Shown here piece by piece: positions 15,562 to 24,773 of a stretch of 64,000 bases of DNA (positions are counted from its first letter, which is position 1; each line of letters opens with the position of its first letter). Under the pieces are notes generated by a model, which was not told where the DNA came from, did not search any database, and saw only the letters and a list, made by a program, of their open reading frames with translations. A program made the translations under genes and the position numbers. Origin of the DNA: Planctomycetota bacterium (GTDB lineage: Bacteria > Planctomycetota > UBA1135 > JADKAF01); assembly GCA_016719295.1 (NCBI GenBank), contig JADKAF010000001.1:930001-994000 (forward strand), given 5' to 3'.

Positions 15562-17498
15562 TCGAAGACGCGGCGGATGTCGTTGAAGGTCACGAAGATG
15601 AGCAGGAAGAGCACGAGCAGCAGGCCCACCATCTGGGAGTAGCCCATCACCCGCTCGTTCACCGGCGAGCCCTTCACCTTCTCGATGAGCAGGAAGAAGA
15701 GGTGGCCGCCATCCAGGACCGGGATGGGCAGCAGGTTCAGCACGGCGAGGTTCACGCTGAGCATGCCGAGGAAGAAGAAGAAGGTGAGCAGGTCCTCGGA
15801 GAGCTGGTACGAGAGGCGCGAGATGGCGACGATGCCGCCGAGGTTCTTCTCGGCGGAGACACGGCCGCTCACCATGCCCTTCAGCGACAGGTAGACGTCG
15901 CGGAACATGTCGATCGAGCGCTGCACGCCGAAGCCGAAGGCGCCGATCAGTCCTTCGCCGTGCACGATGTGGCGCTGCGTCTGCCATTCGAAGGCCACGG
16001 TGAACTGCAGCATCGGCAGCGCGCGTACGTCGAGCTCCTGGCGCGCGGTCGCTTCGCCATCGATACGCTCGACGACGACGCGAATCGGCTGCTCGGCCCG
16101 CTGGGGATCGGAGACGTGCTCGGTGATCAGCGCGCGAATGGTCTCCCAAGGCGAAAGCTTCCGCTTCGAAGCCTCGGCGGGGAGATCGGTGACCTTGCCG
16201 ATGGCCACCACGCGATCGAAGTCCGCGAGGCCGGCGCGCGCGGCGGGACCATCCGGCTGGGGGATGACGAGCCAGGAGCTGTCGTCCCCGCGGAGCGCGA
16301 TCGCGTCCGCGAAGTCCTCGGCCAGGTCCACTCGTTCGGCGGCGTCAGCCTCGACGCGATGCTCGAAGGCCGCCCCGGCGGCATTGCGTCCCGCGAAGAC
16401 GAGGCGCTCCTGGCTCGCGGCGGCGCGCAGCGCCGGCAAGAGGTCCGCGGGGCGGCGGATCGAGCGTCCCCCGATGGCGAGCAGCTCGGCGCCAGGGGCG
16501 AGGCGCTCGAGAGCGAAGAGCGCGCTCGCGCTGGCGTTCTTCTCGATGCGGCCGATGGCGCGAACGGCCTCGACGCGATTCTCGGGCGCTTGGATGCCGA
16601 GGAGCTTTCGATCGGGATCGACCACCTCGAGCGGGAGTGAGAGGGGCACGCGCTGCCCGTCGCGCTCGACGATGCAGGGGAGCGAAGTGGCCTCCGTGCC
16701 GAAGCGCGAGCCGAAGAACACCTCGCGATAGGCGGCGATCGAGTCGATCGGCCTTCCGGCGACCTCCACCAGGCGATCGCCGCGCCTCAGGCCCGCGCGT
16801 TCTGCGGCGCTGCCGAGCTCGACGTCGAGCTTGGGGGCGAAGTCGACGATCGGAGCGAGCCCGAGCCCTGCGTCGGGGATGCCGAGGCGCTCGTCGTAGC
16901 GCGGCTTCACGTCGAAGCGCAGCTCTTCGTTGCCGCGGCGCACGACGAAGCTCGTTCCATCGGCGTCGCTGAGCGCGACCTCCGTCCGGACCTGGGCGAA
17001 GTCGTGGATCACTCGATCGCCGACGCGGAGGATCTCGTCGCCGGGGCGGAGGCCGGCGACCCACGCCGCCTTGCCCGGCGTCGGGCCGCCTTGGCCGATC
17101 ACCGGAACGTCGAACGGCATCCCGATCAAGAAGAGGATCGGGAAGATCACGAACGCGAGCAGCGCGTTCATGATCACGCCGGCGCTGTAGATGAAGAAGC
17201 GCTTCTCGACGCTCTTCGAGAGCAGGTCGTCCGGCGCGCCGGTCGCCTCTTGTGGCTCCGCACCGGCCATCTTCACGAAGCCGCCGATGGGCAGCATCGC
17301 GATCTGGTACTGCGTCGTGCCGCGCGTGAAGGAGAACAGCGCGGGGCCGAAGCCCAGCGAGAAGATCTCAGTGCGCACTCCGCACCACCGAGCAGCGAGG
17401 AAGTGTCCCAGCTCGTGGATGAAGATGACGAGCCCGATGCCGAAGGCGACGAGCAGGATGCGAACGGGCGTGTCTAGGAAATCGAGGAAGGCAAGCAC
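15558..17498 (-). CDS. rseP: site-2 membrane metalloprotease RseP, long form
   Basis: 646 residues, well above the ~450 of E. coli RseP. The zinc site H28-E-L-G-H32 sits in the first membrane helix and NLLPIPVLDGG in a C-terminal helix supplies the third ligand. Between them lie two clear PDZ domains (about 132-195 and 215-275) and two weaker PDZ-like repeats (about 315-385 and 408-470). RseP cuts anti-sigma factors and leftover signal peptides within the membrane. The GTG start overlaps the dxr end by 25 bases; this dxr-rseP order is common in bacteria. Confidence 0.93.
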   Translation of the reverse strand: MLAFLDFLDTPVRILLVAFGIGLVIFIHELGHFLAARWCGVRTEIFSLGFGPALFSFTRGTTQYQIAMLPIGGFVKMAGAEPQEATGAPDDLLSKSVEKRFFIYSAGVIMNALLAFVIFPILFLIGMPFDVPVIGQGGPTPGKAAWVAGLRPGDEILRVGDRVIHDFAQVRTEVALSDADGTSFVVRRGNEELRFDVKPRYDERLGIPDAGLGLAPIVDFAPKLDVELGSAAERAGLRRGDRLVEVAGRPIDSIAAYREVFFGSRFGTEATSLPCIVERDGQRVPLSLPLEVVDPDRKLLGIQAPENRVEAVRAIGRIEKNASASALFALERLAPGAELLAIGGRSIRRPADLLPALRAAASQERLVFAGRNAAGAAFEHRVEADAAERVDLAEDFADAIALRGDDSSWLVIPQPDGPAARAGLADFDRVVAIGKVTDLPAEASKRKLSPWETIRALITEHVSDPQRAEQPIRVVVERIDGEATARQELDVRALPMLQFTVAFEWQTQRHIVHGEGLIGAFGFGVQRSIDMFRDVYLSLKGMVSGRVSAEKNLGGIVAISRLSYQLSEDLLTFFFFLGMLSVNLAVLNLLPIPVLDGGHLFFLLIEKVKGSPVNERVMGYSQMVGLLLVLFLLIFVTFNDIRRVFE

Positions 17499-18670
17499 TG
17501 TTGAGCCTCGGCACGCGCCCAGCGATCGACCTCTACCAACTCTTCCAAGTCGGGGTTGATGACGCGCGGGGCGCTCTCGAACACGCGTTCGTTCACGCGC
17601 TGGATGTCGGTGAAAGAAATCTCGCCGGCCAGGAAACGCTGCACGGCGATCTCGTCGGCGGCGTTGAGCGCCGCGCCCAGAACACCACCTTCGCGCACGG
17701 CGCGATAGCCCAGATCCACGGCGGGGAAGCGCTCCGCGCTGCGCTCTTCGAAGCTGAGCTTCGCGAAGAGGCGTGGATCGAAGCCCACGTAGCTGGTCTC
17801 GGCGCGCTCCGGCCAGCACATCGCGACGTGGATCGGCACCTTCATGTCCGGGGGGCCGAGCTGAGCCAGGACGGATCCGTCCTCGTACTCGACCATCGAG
17901 TGCACGATCGACTGGCGGTGGATCACGACGTGGATGCGCTCCGGCTCGGCGCCGAAGAGATGGTGCGCCTCGATGACCTCGAGCGCCTTGTTCATCATCG
18001 TGGCAGAGCCCACGGTGATGCGCGCGCCCATCGTCCAGTTCGGATGGCGCAGCGCCTCCTCGGGTCGGATCGAGTCGAAGCTGTGCAATGGGCGATCGAC
18101 GAACGGCCCACCGGATCCGGTGAGGATCAGGCGACGAAAGCGCCGCTGCGGCTCGCCACCGAGGCACTGGAAGATCGCCGAGTGCTCCGAATCGACGGGC
18201 AGCAGCGGCGCGCCTCGCTCGCGAGCGAGCCGCACCAGCCGTTCGCCCGCGACGACCAGGGACTCCTTATTGGCCAGCGCGAGCGCGAGACCGCGCTCCA
18301 GGGCGGCGACCGACGCGCGCAGGCCCGCTGCGCCCGAGATCCCATGGACGACCAGATCGCAGGGGGCCGCGGCGATCATCTCCAGGAGGCCGCTCGTGCC
18401 TCCGAGAACGCGCACGTCCGAGAGGTCGCTCAGCCTGCGGCGCAGCGAGCGGGACGCTTCCTCGTCGACGAGCACCGCCCAGCTCGGGCGGAAACGCCGC
18501 ACTTGGTCCTCGAGCTTCTCGACCGAGGAATGCGCCGCCAGCCCGACCGGACGGAAGCGCCGCGGATGCGCCGCTTGGATGTCGAGCGTGCTCGTCCCGA
18601 TCGAGCCCGTGGAGCCGAGCAGGAGGTAGCTGCGCGGCGGACGTTCGGCGGCGCCGTATTCGGGGCTCAT
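17474..18670 (-). CDS. dxr: 1-deoxy-D-xylulose 5-phosphate reductoisomerase
   Basis: 398 residues, the normal size. Dxr rearranges and reduces DXP to 2-C-methyl-erythritol 4-phosphate with NADPH, the committed step of the MEP isoprenoid pathway. The NADPH loop LGSTGSIGTSTLDI is at the N-terminus, LANKESLVVAG and the metal-binding PVDSEHSAIFQCL follow, as do LTGSGGPF and the HPNWTMGARITVGSATMMNK block. The ATG at 18670 is preferred to one 66 bases upstream, which would add hydrophobic residues not found in the family. Confidence 0.96.
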   Translation of the reverse strand: MSPEYGAAERPPRSYLLLGSTGSIGTSTLDIQAAHPRRFRPVGLAAHSSVEKLEDQVRRFRPSWAVLVDEEASRSLRRRLSDLSDVRVLGGTSGLLEMIAAAPCDLVVHGISGAAGLRASVAALERGLALALANKESLVVAGERLVRLARERGAPLLPVDSEHSAIFQCLGGEPQRRFRRLILTGSGGPFVDRPLHSFDSIRPEEALRHPNWTMGARITVGSATMMNKALEVIEAHHLFGAEPERIHVVIHRQSIVHSMVEYEDGSVLAQLGPPDMKVPIHVAMCWPERAETSYVGFDPRLFAKLSFEERSAERFPAVDLGYRAVREGGVLGAALNAADEIAVQRFLAGEISFTDIQRVNERVFESAPRVINPDLEELVEVDRWARAEAQQCLPSSIS

Positions 18671-18804
18671 CGGGTCGAGGATCAACGGGATGCGGAGCGG
18701 GCAGAAGATAAGGCAGGGGAGGAGCATCTCCACCAAAAAAGGACGGGCGCAAGAAGGTCCGTCTCGCGGTGCGGCGGCGATCTCGGCGACGCCGCTCCCT
18801 CGCG

Positions 18805-18833
18805 TTGACCCCTCTCCGGGCGAGGGCTACAGT
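18805..18833 (+). promoter_or_regulatory. sigma-70-type promoter of the esterase-like gene
   Basis: TTGACC (18805-18810), 17 bases, then TACAGT (18828-18833). Transcription would start near 18840, about 32 bases before the ATG at 18872. Confidence 0.55.
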
Positions 18834-18871
18834 TGCCGCTCGTCCCGCCTTCTCCTGCCCACGACGCCCAG

Positions 18872-20161
18872 ATGCTCCTCGCCACGCTCTCCCTTTGCTT
18901 GCTGGCCGCCGCTCCCCAAGAACCGCTGCTGAAGCCGGCGGATCAGCAGAAGATCGCCCAGAAGCTCGGAGAGTACATCGACGCCAAGATCGCGAACGAC
19001 GCGAAGAAGCAGGAGAAGGCGATCGACGCCTTCCGCAAGGAGTTCGACAAGCTCGGCAAGAAGCTGAACAACGGCCTCGGCCTGCTGTCGTCGCCGGTGG
19101 ATCTCGAAGCGATCCTCCAAGGCGCGGGCACCTGGGCGAAGGGTGAGGCCGGTCCGGGCAAGGTGAGCACCGGCAAGTCGGAAGCTCAGCCAGCCTGGGT
19201 TTCTTGGTCGTTCTGGGCTCCCAAGACCTACGATCCGAAGGACCTGACCCACCCGGTGGTGCTCTGGGTGCTGCCGATCGGCACGAATCCGCGGCAGTGG
19301 CTCACGGATCTCTCGACCGCGAGCCCGCTCGCCGAGACGCACGCCATGGCGGCCATCGCTCTGCCGAAGCCCGAAGAAGGCGACGCGACCAAGGCGGTGA
19401 TGATCGCCTTGCGCGGCGCGCTCACGGTCTTCCGCGCGGACCACAACCGGGTGGTGCTGGGTTCCGAGGGCGCGAGCTGCGGGCTCGCGATGGAGCTCGC
19501 CAACCGCTTTCCGCACCGCTTCGCCGGCATCGTTTTCTCCTCTCCCGCGGGCGCTCCGCCCGAGTGCCGCAACCTCTCCGGAGTCCCGTGCTTCGTCGGC
19601 GGCAATGCGGCGGAATGGTCGAAGGCGCTGGGAGATGCCAAAGCCGCGGTCGTGAGTGGAGAGACCGATGCGGGCAAGGTCGCCGAATGGGTGGGAGCTC
19701 AGAAGCGCAGCCCGTATCCGACCTCGATCAACTTCTATCCCGCGCACAACTCCTCGCGGCAGAGCTACTGGGTTCGCGTGGTGCCCGAGTGGAGCATCGG
19801 CGCGAACAACCAGATCCTCCTCGACGCGGACAAGCGCCCCAGCGTCGAGGTCAAGGTGGAGCGGGACAAGAACCGCATCACCGCGCAGGTCGCACGCGTC
19901 GAGCGCATCGAGTTCCTCCTGAACGACACGATCGTCGACCTCGAGAAGCCGATCACCATCGAGGTGAACGGCAAGGTCACGGAAGTGCAGAAGAAGCGCG
20001 ATCTCGCCTTCGTGATCGACCAGTTCGAGCGCTCCGGGGACCGCGGCTGCGCGTTCTGCGCCTCGTTCTTGCTCAGCGAGATCCCCAAGAGCGAGAGCGA
20101 GAAGGCGGCGGGCGAGCCCGCGAAGGGCGATGCTGCCGACGGAGCGAAGAAGAAAGGCTAA
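18872..20161 (+). CDS. secreted alpha/beta-hydrolase (esterase-like) protein
   Basis: 429 residues. A signal peptide runs to about residue 17 (LLAAAPQ). A helical, Lys-rich segment follows (about 20-75), then an alpha/beta-hydrolase core with a GASCG nucleophile elbow in SEGASCGLAMELANRF, followed by FAGIVFSSPAG. The final ~100 residues are a beta domain with the VERIEFLLNDTIVDL pattern and a Lys/Glu/Ala-rich tail. It resembles PHB-depolymerase/Esterase-D-type exported hydrolases. Substrate unknown. It is divergent from dxr and monocistronic by spacing. Confidence 0.7.
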   Translation: MLLATLSLCLLAAAPQEPLLKPADQQKIAQKLGEYIDAKIANDAKKQEKAIDAFRKEFDKLGKKLNNGLGLLSSPVDLEAILQGAGTWAKGEAGPGKVSTGKSEAQPAWVSWSFWAPKTYDPKDLTHPVVLWVLPIGTNPRQWLTDLSTASPLAETHAMAAIALPKPEEGDATKAVMIALRGALTVFRADHNRVVLGSEGASCGLAMELANRFPHRFAGIVFSSPAGAPPECRNLSGVPCFVGGNAAEWSKALGDAKAAVVSGETDAGKVAEWVGAQKRSPYPTSINFYPAHNSSRQSYWVRVVPEWSIGANNQILLDADKRPSVEVKVERDKNRITAQVARVERIEFLLNDTIVDLEKPITIEVNGKVTEVQKKRDLAFVIDQFERSGDRGCAFCASFLLSEIPKSESEKAAGEPAKGDAADGAKKKG

Positions 20162-20388
20162 GCAGCCTCTTCGAAGCGGTCATTCGGTCTGGCGAACGCG
20201 CCTTGGCCGCCCCGCCCTCGTTGCCGGAACTTTGCGGAAACCCTCTCTTCAGCGCCAGTTCCCGCGCCTCGGCGAGACGCCCGATGCATCGTGCCCAGCC
20301 TCGAAGCACTTCTTCCACAGGCTGCTAGGGCCTCCAGGCCACGCGTGACGCCCCAGGCCTCCAGCGCTCGCGCTCACGCGGAGATCCG

Positions 20389-22011
20389 ATGCTCTCCCAA
20401 CGTACGCTGATCCTCTCGGCGGGCTTCGCGGCTGGTTTCTCGGGGATGACCCTCGAGCTGGCCGCGGTGCGTCTACTCGCTCCCTACTTCGGCACCTCCG
20501 CCTACGTCTGGACGAACGTCATCGCCGTCACGCTGTTGGCGCTCGCGGTCGGCGCGTGGATCGGCGGGCGCGTCGCGGATCGCGGTCGGGCGCAGCGTGC
20601 GCTGCTCGCGGCGCTGCTCCTGGGAGGCGTGCTCTCCTTCCTGGCTCCGCTGCTCGGGCCGGCGCTCGCCGCCGAGCTTCTGCCCGCGGATCTCCGCCTC
20701 GAAGAAGCTTTCTCGCTCCTCGTCTCCGGCTCCTTGCTCGCCACGCTGGCGGTGTTCGGTCCGCCGATCGCACTGGTCGGCGCCTGCTCGCCGCTGCTGG
20801 TGCAGCGCCTCGTCGATGCGGGGAGCAGCGTCGGGCGCGGCAGCGGCGGGGTCTACGCGATCTCCACGCTGGGGTCGTTGCTGGGTACCTTCGGCACCAC
20901 GCACTGGTTCGTGCCTTACCTGGGCTCGCGAAGCACCGTGTTCCTCGCAGGTGCCAGCCTCTTCGCCGCGGCCGGTTGTCTGCTGCTGGTCCGCTCGAGG
21001 AGCGGCCGATCGCTCGCGCTCGCGCTCGTGCTCGGCACCGTCCCCTTCGCCGTCGCGGGGCTCGCTCCGGCTGCGGCGGCGCGCGCGCTGCCCGACGGTT
21101 GGTCGCGCGTCGGCGTCGAACGCGAGTCGATCTATCAGTGCGTCCGGATCATCGAGCGAAACCTCGGCGGCAAGTCCGAGCGCTGGCTGCAGGTGAACGA
21201 CGGCCTCGATTCCTTCCAGTCGCTGCGCGAGGAAGGCGAGATCTTCACGGACACCTACTACGACCCGCTCGCGGCGATGACGCTGGCGACACGCCCAGCC
21301 TCCGGTCGTTGCCGCGTCCTCATCCTCGGGCTCGGCGGAGGAACGCTCGTGCCTCTGCTGCGTGCGATCCACGCGGGCGCGGGCCAGGCGATCGAGCTCG
21401 TCGGCGTCGAGATCGACCCGGTCGTCGTCGAGCTGGCGCAGCTGCACCTCGGGCTGGACCCGCGGACGATCGACATCCGAGCCGACATGGATGCGCGAGT
21501 CGCCTTGCGCGCGTTGCCCGGCATCTGGGATGCGATCCTGGTCGATGCCTACGCTGGCCAGGTGCACATCCCCGCGCATCTCTGCTCGCGCGAGTTCTTC
21601 CGCGAGCTGCACGAGCGCTTGAGCCCCGGCGGCATCGTCGCGCTGAACGTCGGCGCGCTGGGGCCGAAGGATGGCGTGGCGGGCGCGATCGCCAACACGC
21701 TCGCGGAGAGCTTCGGTACCGCCTGGCGGTGGCCCGTGCCGAGGAATCGCAACGAGATCGTCTTCTCGACGCGCGCGGCCGACGTGGACTTCGCGGCGTG
21801 GGCGGCGGCGCTCGAAGCTGCGGGCGAGCAGCTCGATGCGGCGAGCGGCACGCGCGCGCGAACTCGCGTACAGGAGCTCGTCGCGCAGATCGGAACGCTG
21901 CGCTGCCCCGTGCCTCATGCGTTCGAGCCCAACGGCCTCATCCTCTCCGACGACGACGCGCGGATCGACGTGCTACAGATGGATGCGCTGCACGCGTCGG
22001 CAGGCCGATGA
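20389..22011 (+). CDS. fused membrane transporter-like / spermidine synthase-like protein
   Basis: 540 residues. The first ~225 contain about six membrane helices resembling half of an MFS-type transporter, opening with GMTLELAAVRLLAPYFGTS, the usual start of this fusion family. The rest is a class I methyltransferase fold of the polyamine synthase family: GLGGGTLVPLL, GVEIDPVVVELA and DAILVDAYAG. The aminopropyl-transfer Asp pattern is only partly kept (DAYAGQ), so true spermidine synthesis is doubtful. Such fusions are widespread in Planctomycetes and Proteobacteria and mostly uncharacterised. The next gene overlaps as ATGA. Confidence 0.82.
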   Translation: MLSQRTLILSAGFAAGFSGMTLELAAVRLLAPYFGTSAYVWTNVIAVTLLALAVGAWIGGRVADRGRAQRALLAALLLGGVLSFLAPLLGPALAAELLPADLRLEEAFSLLVSGSLLATLAVFGPPIALVGACSPLLVQRLVDAGSSVGRGSGGVYAISTLGSLLGTFGTTHWFVPYLGSRSTVFLAGASLFAAAGCLLLVRSRSGRSLALALVLGTVPFAVAGLAPAAAARALPDGWSRVGVERESIYQCVRIIERNLGGKSERWLQVNDGLDSFQSLREEGEIFTDTYYDPLAAMTLATRPASGRCRVLILGLGGGTLVPLLRAIHAGAGQAIELVGVEIDPVVVELAQLHLGLDPRTIDIRADMDARVALRALPGIWDAILVDAYAGQVHIPAHLCSREFFRELHERLSPGGIVALNVGALGPKDGVAGAIANTLAESFGTAWRWPVPRNRNEIVFSTRAADVDFAAWAAALEAAGEQLDAASGTRARTRVQELVAQIGTLRCPVPHAFEPNGLILSDDDARIDVLQMDALHASAGR

Positions 22012-22523
22012 GAGCGCTGCTCTTGCTGCTCGCCCTAGCCCCCGTCGTCCATGCGCAAGAGGGCTTGGCCGAGCGCATCGTGGCCCTGCGCGCCAAGGTG
22101 AGCGAACGCAGCGCCAGCGTGAATGAGCGCTACGAGCTGGCCTCCGCTCTGCATCGCGCCGGACGCTCCGATCTCGCGCTCGAGCTCGCCCTGGAGCTCA
22201 CGCGCGAGCCGAACTTCGCGCCCTGGGCTCATTACCTGGTGGGGCAGATGCGCTTCCGGGACGACCCTACGGCCGCGCGCGAGGCTTTCGCGCGGGCTCG
22301 CGATAGCGCTCGCGCCCTCGGCGAGCCCGGCACGGAGCTCGCCCGCCAGGCTTCGCAGGCGGTCGCCGAAAGCGAGAGCGAGGAGCGCCGCGGGCGTCAG
22401 CGCGTGGCGGCGGAGCGCAAGATATCGGTCGGGCTCTGGCTCGCCGCGCTGGCTTGGATGGCGTGTCTCGGCGGGGGGCTCTACCTAACACGGCAACGCC
22501 CTCGCGTTGCTTCGAGAGCCTGA
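22008..22523 (+). CDS. TPR-like protein with signal peptide and C-terminal membrane helix
   Basis: 171 residues. A signal peptide ends HAQE near residue 17. The middle holds alternating helices of TPR character (RYELASALHRAGRSDLALEL), and a membrane helix lies at about 146-165 with a short basic end. The bulk would face the periplasm. It overlaps the transporter/synthase fusion gene by four bases, so the two products are probably made together. Function unknown. Confidence 0.65.
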   Translation: MRALLLLLALAPVVHAQEGLAERIVALRAKVSERSASVNERYELASALHRAGRSDLALELALELTREPNFAPWAHYLVGQMRFRDDPTAAREAFARARDSARALGEPGTELARQASQAVAESESEERRGRQRVAAERKISVGLWLAALAWMACLGGGLYLTRQRPRVASRA

Positions 22524-22571
22524 GTTCGTACAACGGTCTCAACGGCATCAGTCGTTGAACCCGCCAAGAAC

Positions 22572-22612
22572 GAGCGCGGGCGTCGAGGATGCGCTCCTCG
22601 ACGCCCGCGCTC
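22572..22612. terminator. 18-bp perfect hairpin between convergent genes
   Basis: Positions 22572-22589 and 22595-22612 are exact inverted copies with a five-base loop. It lies between the ends of the TPR-like gene and the HEAT gene, so it can serve both strands. No long U-tract follows. Confidence 0.65.
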
Positions 22613-22649
22613 CTTCGCAGTCTCCTGCGAGTGGTCGTTCAGGCCGCGA

Positions 22650-23669
22650 CTAGAGGATGTCGAGCACGCCGACCGAGCCGCCCGTGAGAGTGGTCACCGC
22701 AGCGCGGTAGTTCATGTTCTCCGCGACCTTGGTGTTCCAAGGGAACTCTTCCTTGTCGCCGACGATGCCTAGGGCGACGATCGCGAACGCGCGGGCTTCG
22801 GCCGTCAGCTCCTTCGAGTTCACGAGCTGGACGAGCGGTTCGATGGAGCGCGCGTCGCCGATGAAGCCGAGGGCCTGGGAGAGAGCGGCGTAGACCGAGG
22901 TCGTCTTCGCTTCCTTCATCATGTCCAGCAGCTCGGGGACGATGTCCTTGTCGCCGAGGAGGCCGAGGCCGATGCAGAGCGGCTGGAGCTGCTCCGGCCG
23001 ACGCTTCGACTTGCGCACTTCTTCGCGGATCGCGTCCATGACGTCCGGGGCCTCCATGAGGCCGAGGGAGATGCCCGTGTAGCCCTTGTAGGCTTCGACG
23101 TTGGTCTCCTTCAGCTCGGAGAGGACCTTGTCGCGACCGGGCTGGTAGCGCATGAGACCCAGAGCGATCACGTACGCGCCCTTGCGGGCCGCGTCCTTGT
23201 CCTTCGCCACGAGGTTCACGAGCTCGTCGCCGATCTCGGCCGCCGCGGCGAGGCCGCCCTTCTCACGCATCTCGTACGCGTGGATGCCGAGGCCGAGCGC
23301 GGCCCAGGGACGCGCCAGATTCGCGCCGTCCTTCAGGACCTTGCGCAGGTGCTTCACCGCTTCTTCGCCACCGAGCTGGCCGATTGCGACGCCGGTGAAG
23401 AAGCGCTCCTGCTCGTCCTTGCCGTCCTTCTCGTTCGCCTTCAGGGCCTTCAGGACCTTGTCATAGGTCTCGTGGCCTTCGTGGCTCAGCATGCCGAGCG
23501 CGAGCACGAGGCTCTGACGGATCCAGGCGTTCTCCTTCTTGTTGTCGAGAGCGCGGAGGCAGACCTCGGTCCATTCCTTGCCCAACGCCGAGTTGGCCGG
23601 CAGGCGACGCGCCCAGCGAGCCAAGGTGGTGGGACGTGAGCGCGGATCAAGTCGATGTTCTTCGCTCAT
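22650..23669 (-). CDS. HEAT-repeat protein, C-terminal part of a frameshifted gene
   Basis: 339 residues of helical HEAT/PBS-type repeats, for example WAALGLGIHAYEM, YIALGLMRYQPG-like units and ALSQALGFIGDARSIEPLVQLV. Although it could begin at an ATG at 23669, its first ~15 codons have AT-rich third positions and no ribosome site. The preceding open frame (23647-24654) encodes the matching N-terminal half of the same protein and ends 22 bases inside this one. Between 23659 and 23633 the third frame gives a conserved-looking NIDLIRAHVP with GC-rich third positions. Two single-base shifts would therefore restore one ~667-residue protein. Confidence 0.7.
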   Translation of the reverse strand: MSEEHRLDPRSRPTTLARWARRLPANSALGKEWTEVCLRALDNKKENAWIRQSLVLALGMLSHEGHETYDKVLKALKANEKDGKDEQERFFTGVAIGQLGGEEAVKHLRKVLKDGANLARPWAALGLGIHAYEMREKGGLAAAAEIGDELVNLVAKDKDAARKGAYVIALGLMRYQPGRDKVLSELKETNVEAYKGYTGISLGLMEAPDVMDAIREEVRKSKRRPEQLQPLCIGLGLLGDKDIVPELLDMMKEAKTTSVYAALSQALGFIGDARSIEPLVQLVNSKELTAEARAFAIVALGIVGDKEEFPWNTKVAENMNYRAAVTTLTGGSVGVLDIL

Positions 23670-24654
23670 CGAGGAGGAAGGGCACGAGGACGTCCTTCCC
23701 GATCGCCGTGACGCGCTCTTCGGTGAGCGGCAGGAGGCTCATCGCGCTCAAGCACGCGATGCGGATGTCCTGGACGGCCGACGAGTCGGTCTTGAAACGA
23801 TCGACGAGCGTGTCGGTGATCGAGCGGAGCTGCTCCGCCTGAGCTTCGCCCTCGAGGCGGTAGCCGATCAGGCCGAGGCCGTAGCTCGCGAACGCCTGCG
23901 TGCGCAGCGGGACCTGGTTCTTCCCGACGAGCTTGCGGCCCTCGGCGTTGTCCAGCATCAGGTTGCGGAGGGGCTCGATGCCGGCGGGGTCGGCGAGGAT
24001 GCCGAGCGCCACCGCGGCGGTCTCCGAGATCTCCTGGTCCGATTCGGCCAGGAAGCTCTGGATGTCCTTCACCGTTTGCTCGGGATCGAGACCGAACTTC
24101 GCGATCGCGACGAGCGCCGAGGACACTTCATCGCGCATGCGCGACTTGTCCTTCAGGGCGGCTCGGATGACCGGCAGGATCTGCGCCTCGACGATCTCGC
24201 GTTGGACGCCGATGACGTCCTTCGCGCTCTTGTTCACGATGCCGAGGTAGAACTCGTCGGACTCGGTCGCCGGCTGCACCGCGGAGATCTTGCGCTTCAG
24301 GTTGAGGAAGCGCTCGCGGTTGAACTCCCACCAGAAGTTCCAGCTCGTCAGCGGCGCGCTGATGTCGAGACCGGGGTTGGTGGTCGGGCCGGTCGACGGT
24401 CCGCCGCCGCCGGTCGGGCCGCCCGGGGTCGCCGGGCCGCTGGGGGAGTTGGGCGTCTGCGGACCACTCGGCGTCGACGGTCCGGAGGGGCCGCCGGGGG
24501 TCACGGGGCCACTGGGGCCGCCGGGGCTGCCGGATTGGTGCGGGACGACGTCACCGGGACCGCGGTACTGGCCGCCGTGGCCGTACGAGGGTCCCGTCAG
24601 AAGCAGCGCGCTCCCGAGCAGGGTCGCGCCGATCCAGAGGGTGTGCTTCCGCAT
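23647..24654 (-). CDS. secreted HEAT-repeat protein with collagen-like linker, N-terminal part
   Basis: 335 residues up to the premature stop. A signal peptide covers about 1-26. Residues ~43-95 are a low-complexity Gly-Pro-Ser/Thr linker of GPSGP-type repeats, followed by a WNFWWEFNRERFL segment, seen before HEAT domains in related planctomycete proteins, and then HEAT units (VALGILADPAGIEPLRNLM). The start is an ATG at 24654 with GGAG thirteen bases upstream. The reading frame should continue into the next entry. It is probably an exported scaffold, partner unknown. Confidence 0.7.
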   Translation of the reverse strand: MRKHTLWIGATLLGSALLLTGPSYGHGGQYRGPGDVVPHQSGSPGGPSGPVTPGGPSGPSTPSGPQTPNSPSGPATPGGPTGGGGPSTGPTTNPGLDISAPLTSWNFWWEFNRERFLNLKRKISAVQPATESDEFYLGIVNKSAKDVIGVQREIVEAQILPVIRAALKDKSRMRDEVSSALVAIAKFGLDPEQTVKDIQSFLAESDQEISETAAVALGILADPAGIEPLRNLMLDNAEGRKLVGKNQVPLRTQAFASYGLGLIGYRLEGEAQAEQLRSITDTLVDRFKTDSSAVQDIRIACLSAMSLLPLTEERVTAIGKDVLVPFLLDERRTST

Positions 24655-24773
24655 GTTGCGATCGAGCTCCAGGTAGGAAAAACAGTTACCACCGCCGGGG
24701 TCCGCGATTTCCGGACCTCGGAGCGATGCTTCTCTCAGCAATTGCCCCGCCATTGTACGGGCTGAAGAGGATT

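Noticed and set aside
20473..21918. A 481-codon open frame on the minus strand
   Set aside because: Antisense to the spermidine-synthase fusion gene; Arg/Asp/His-rich shadow translation.
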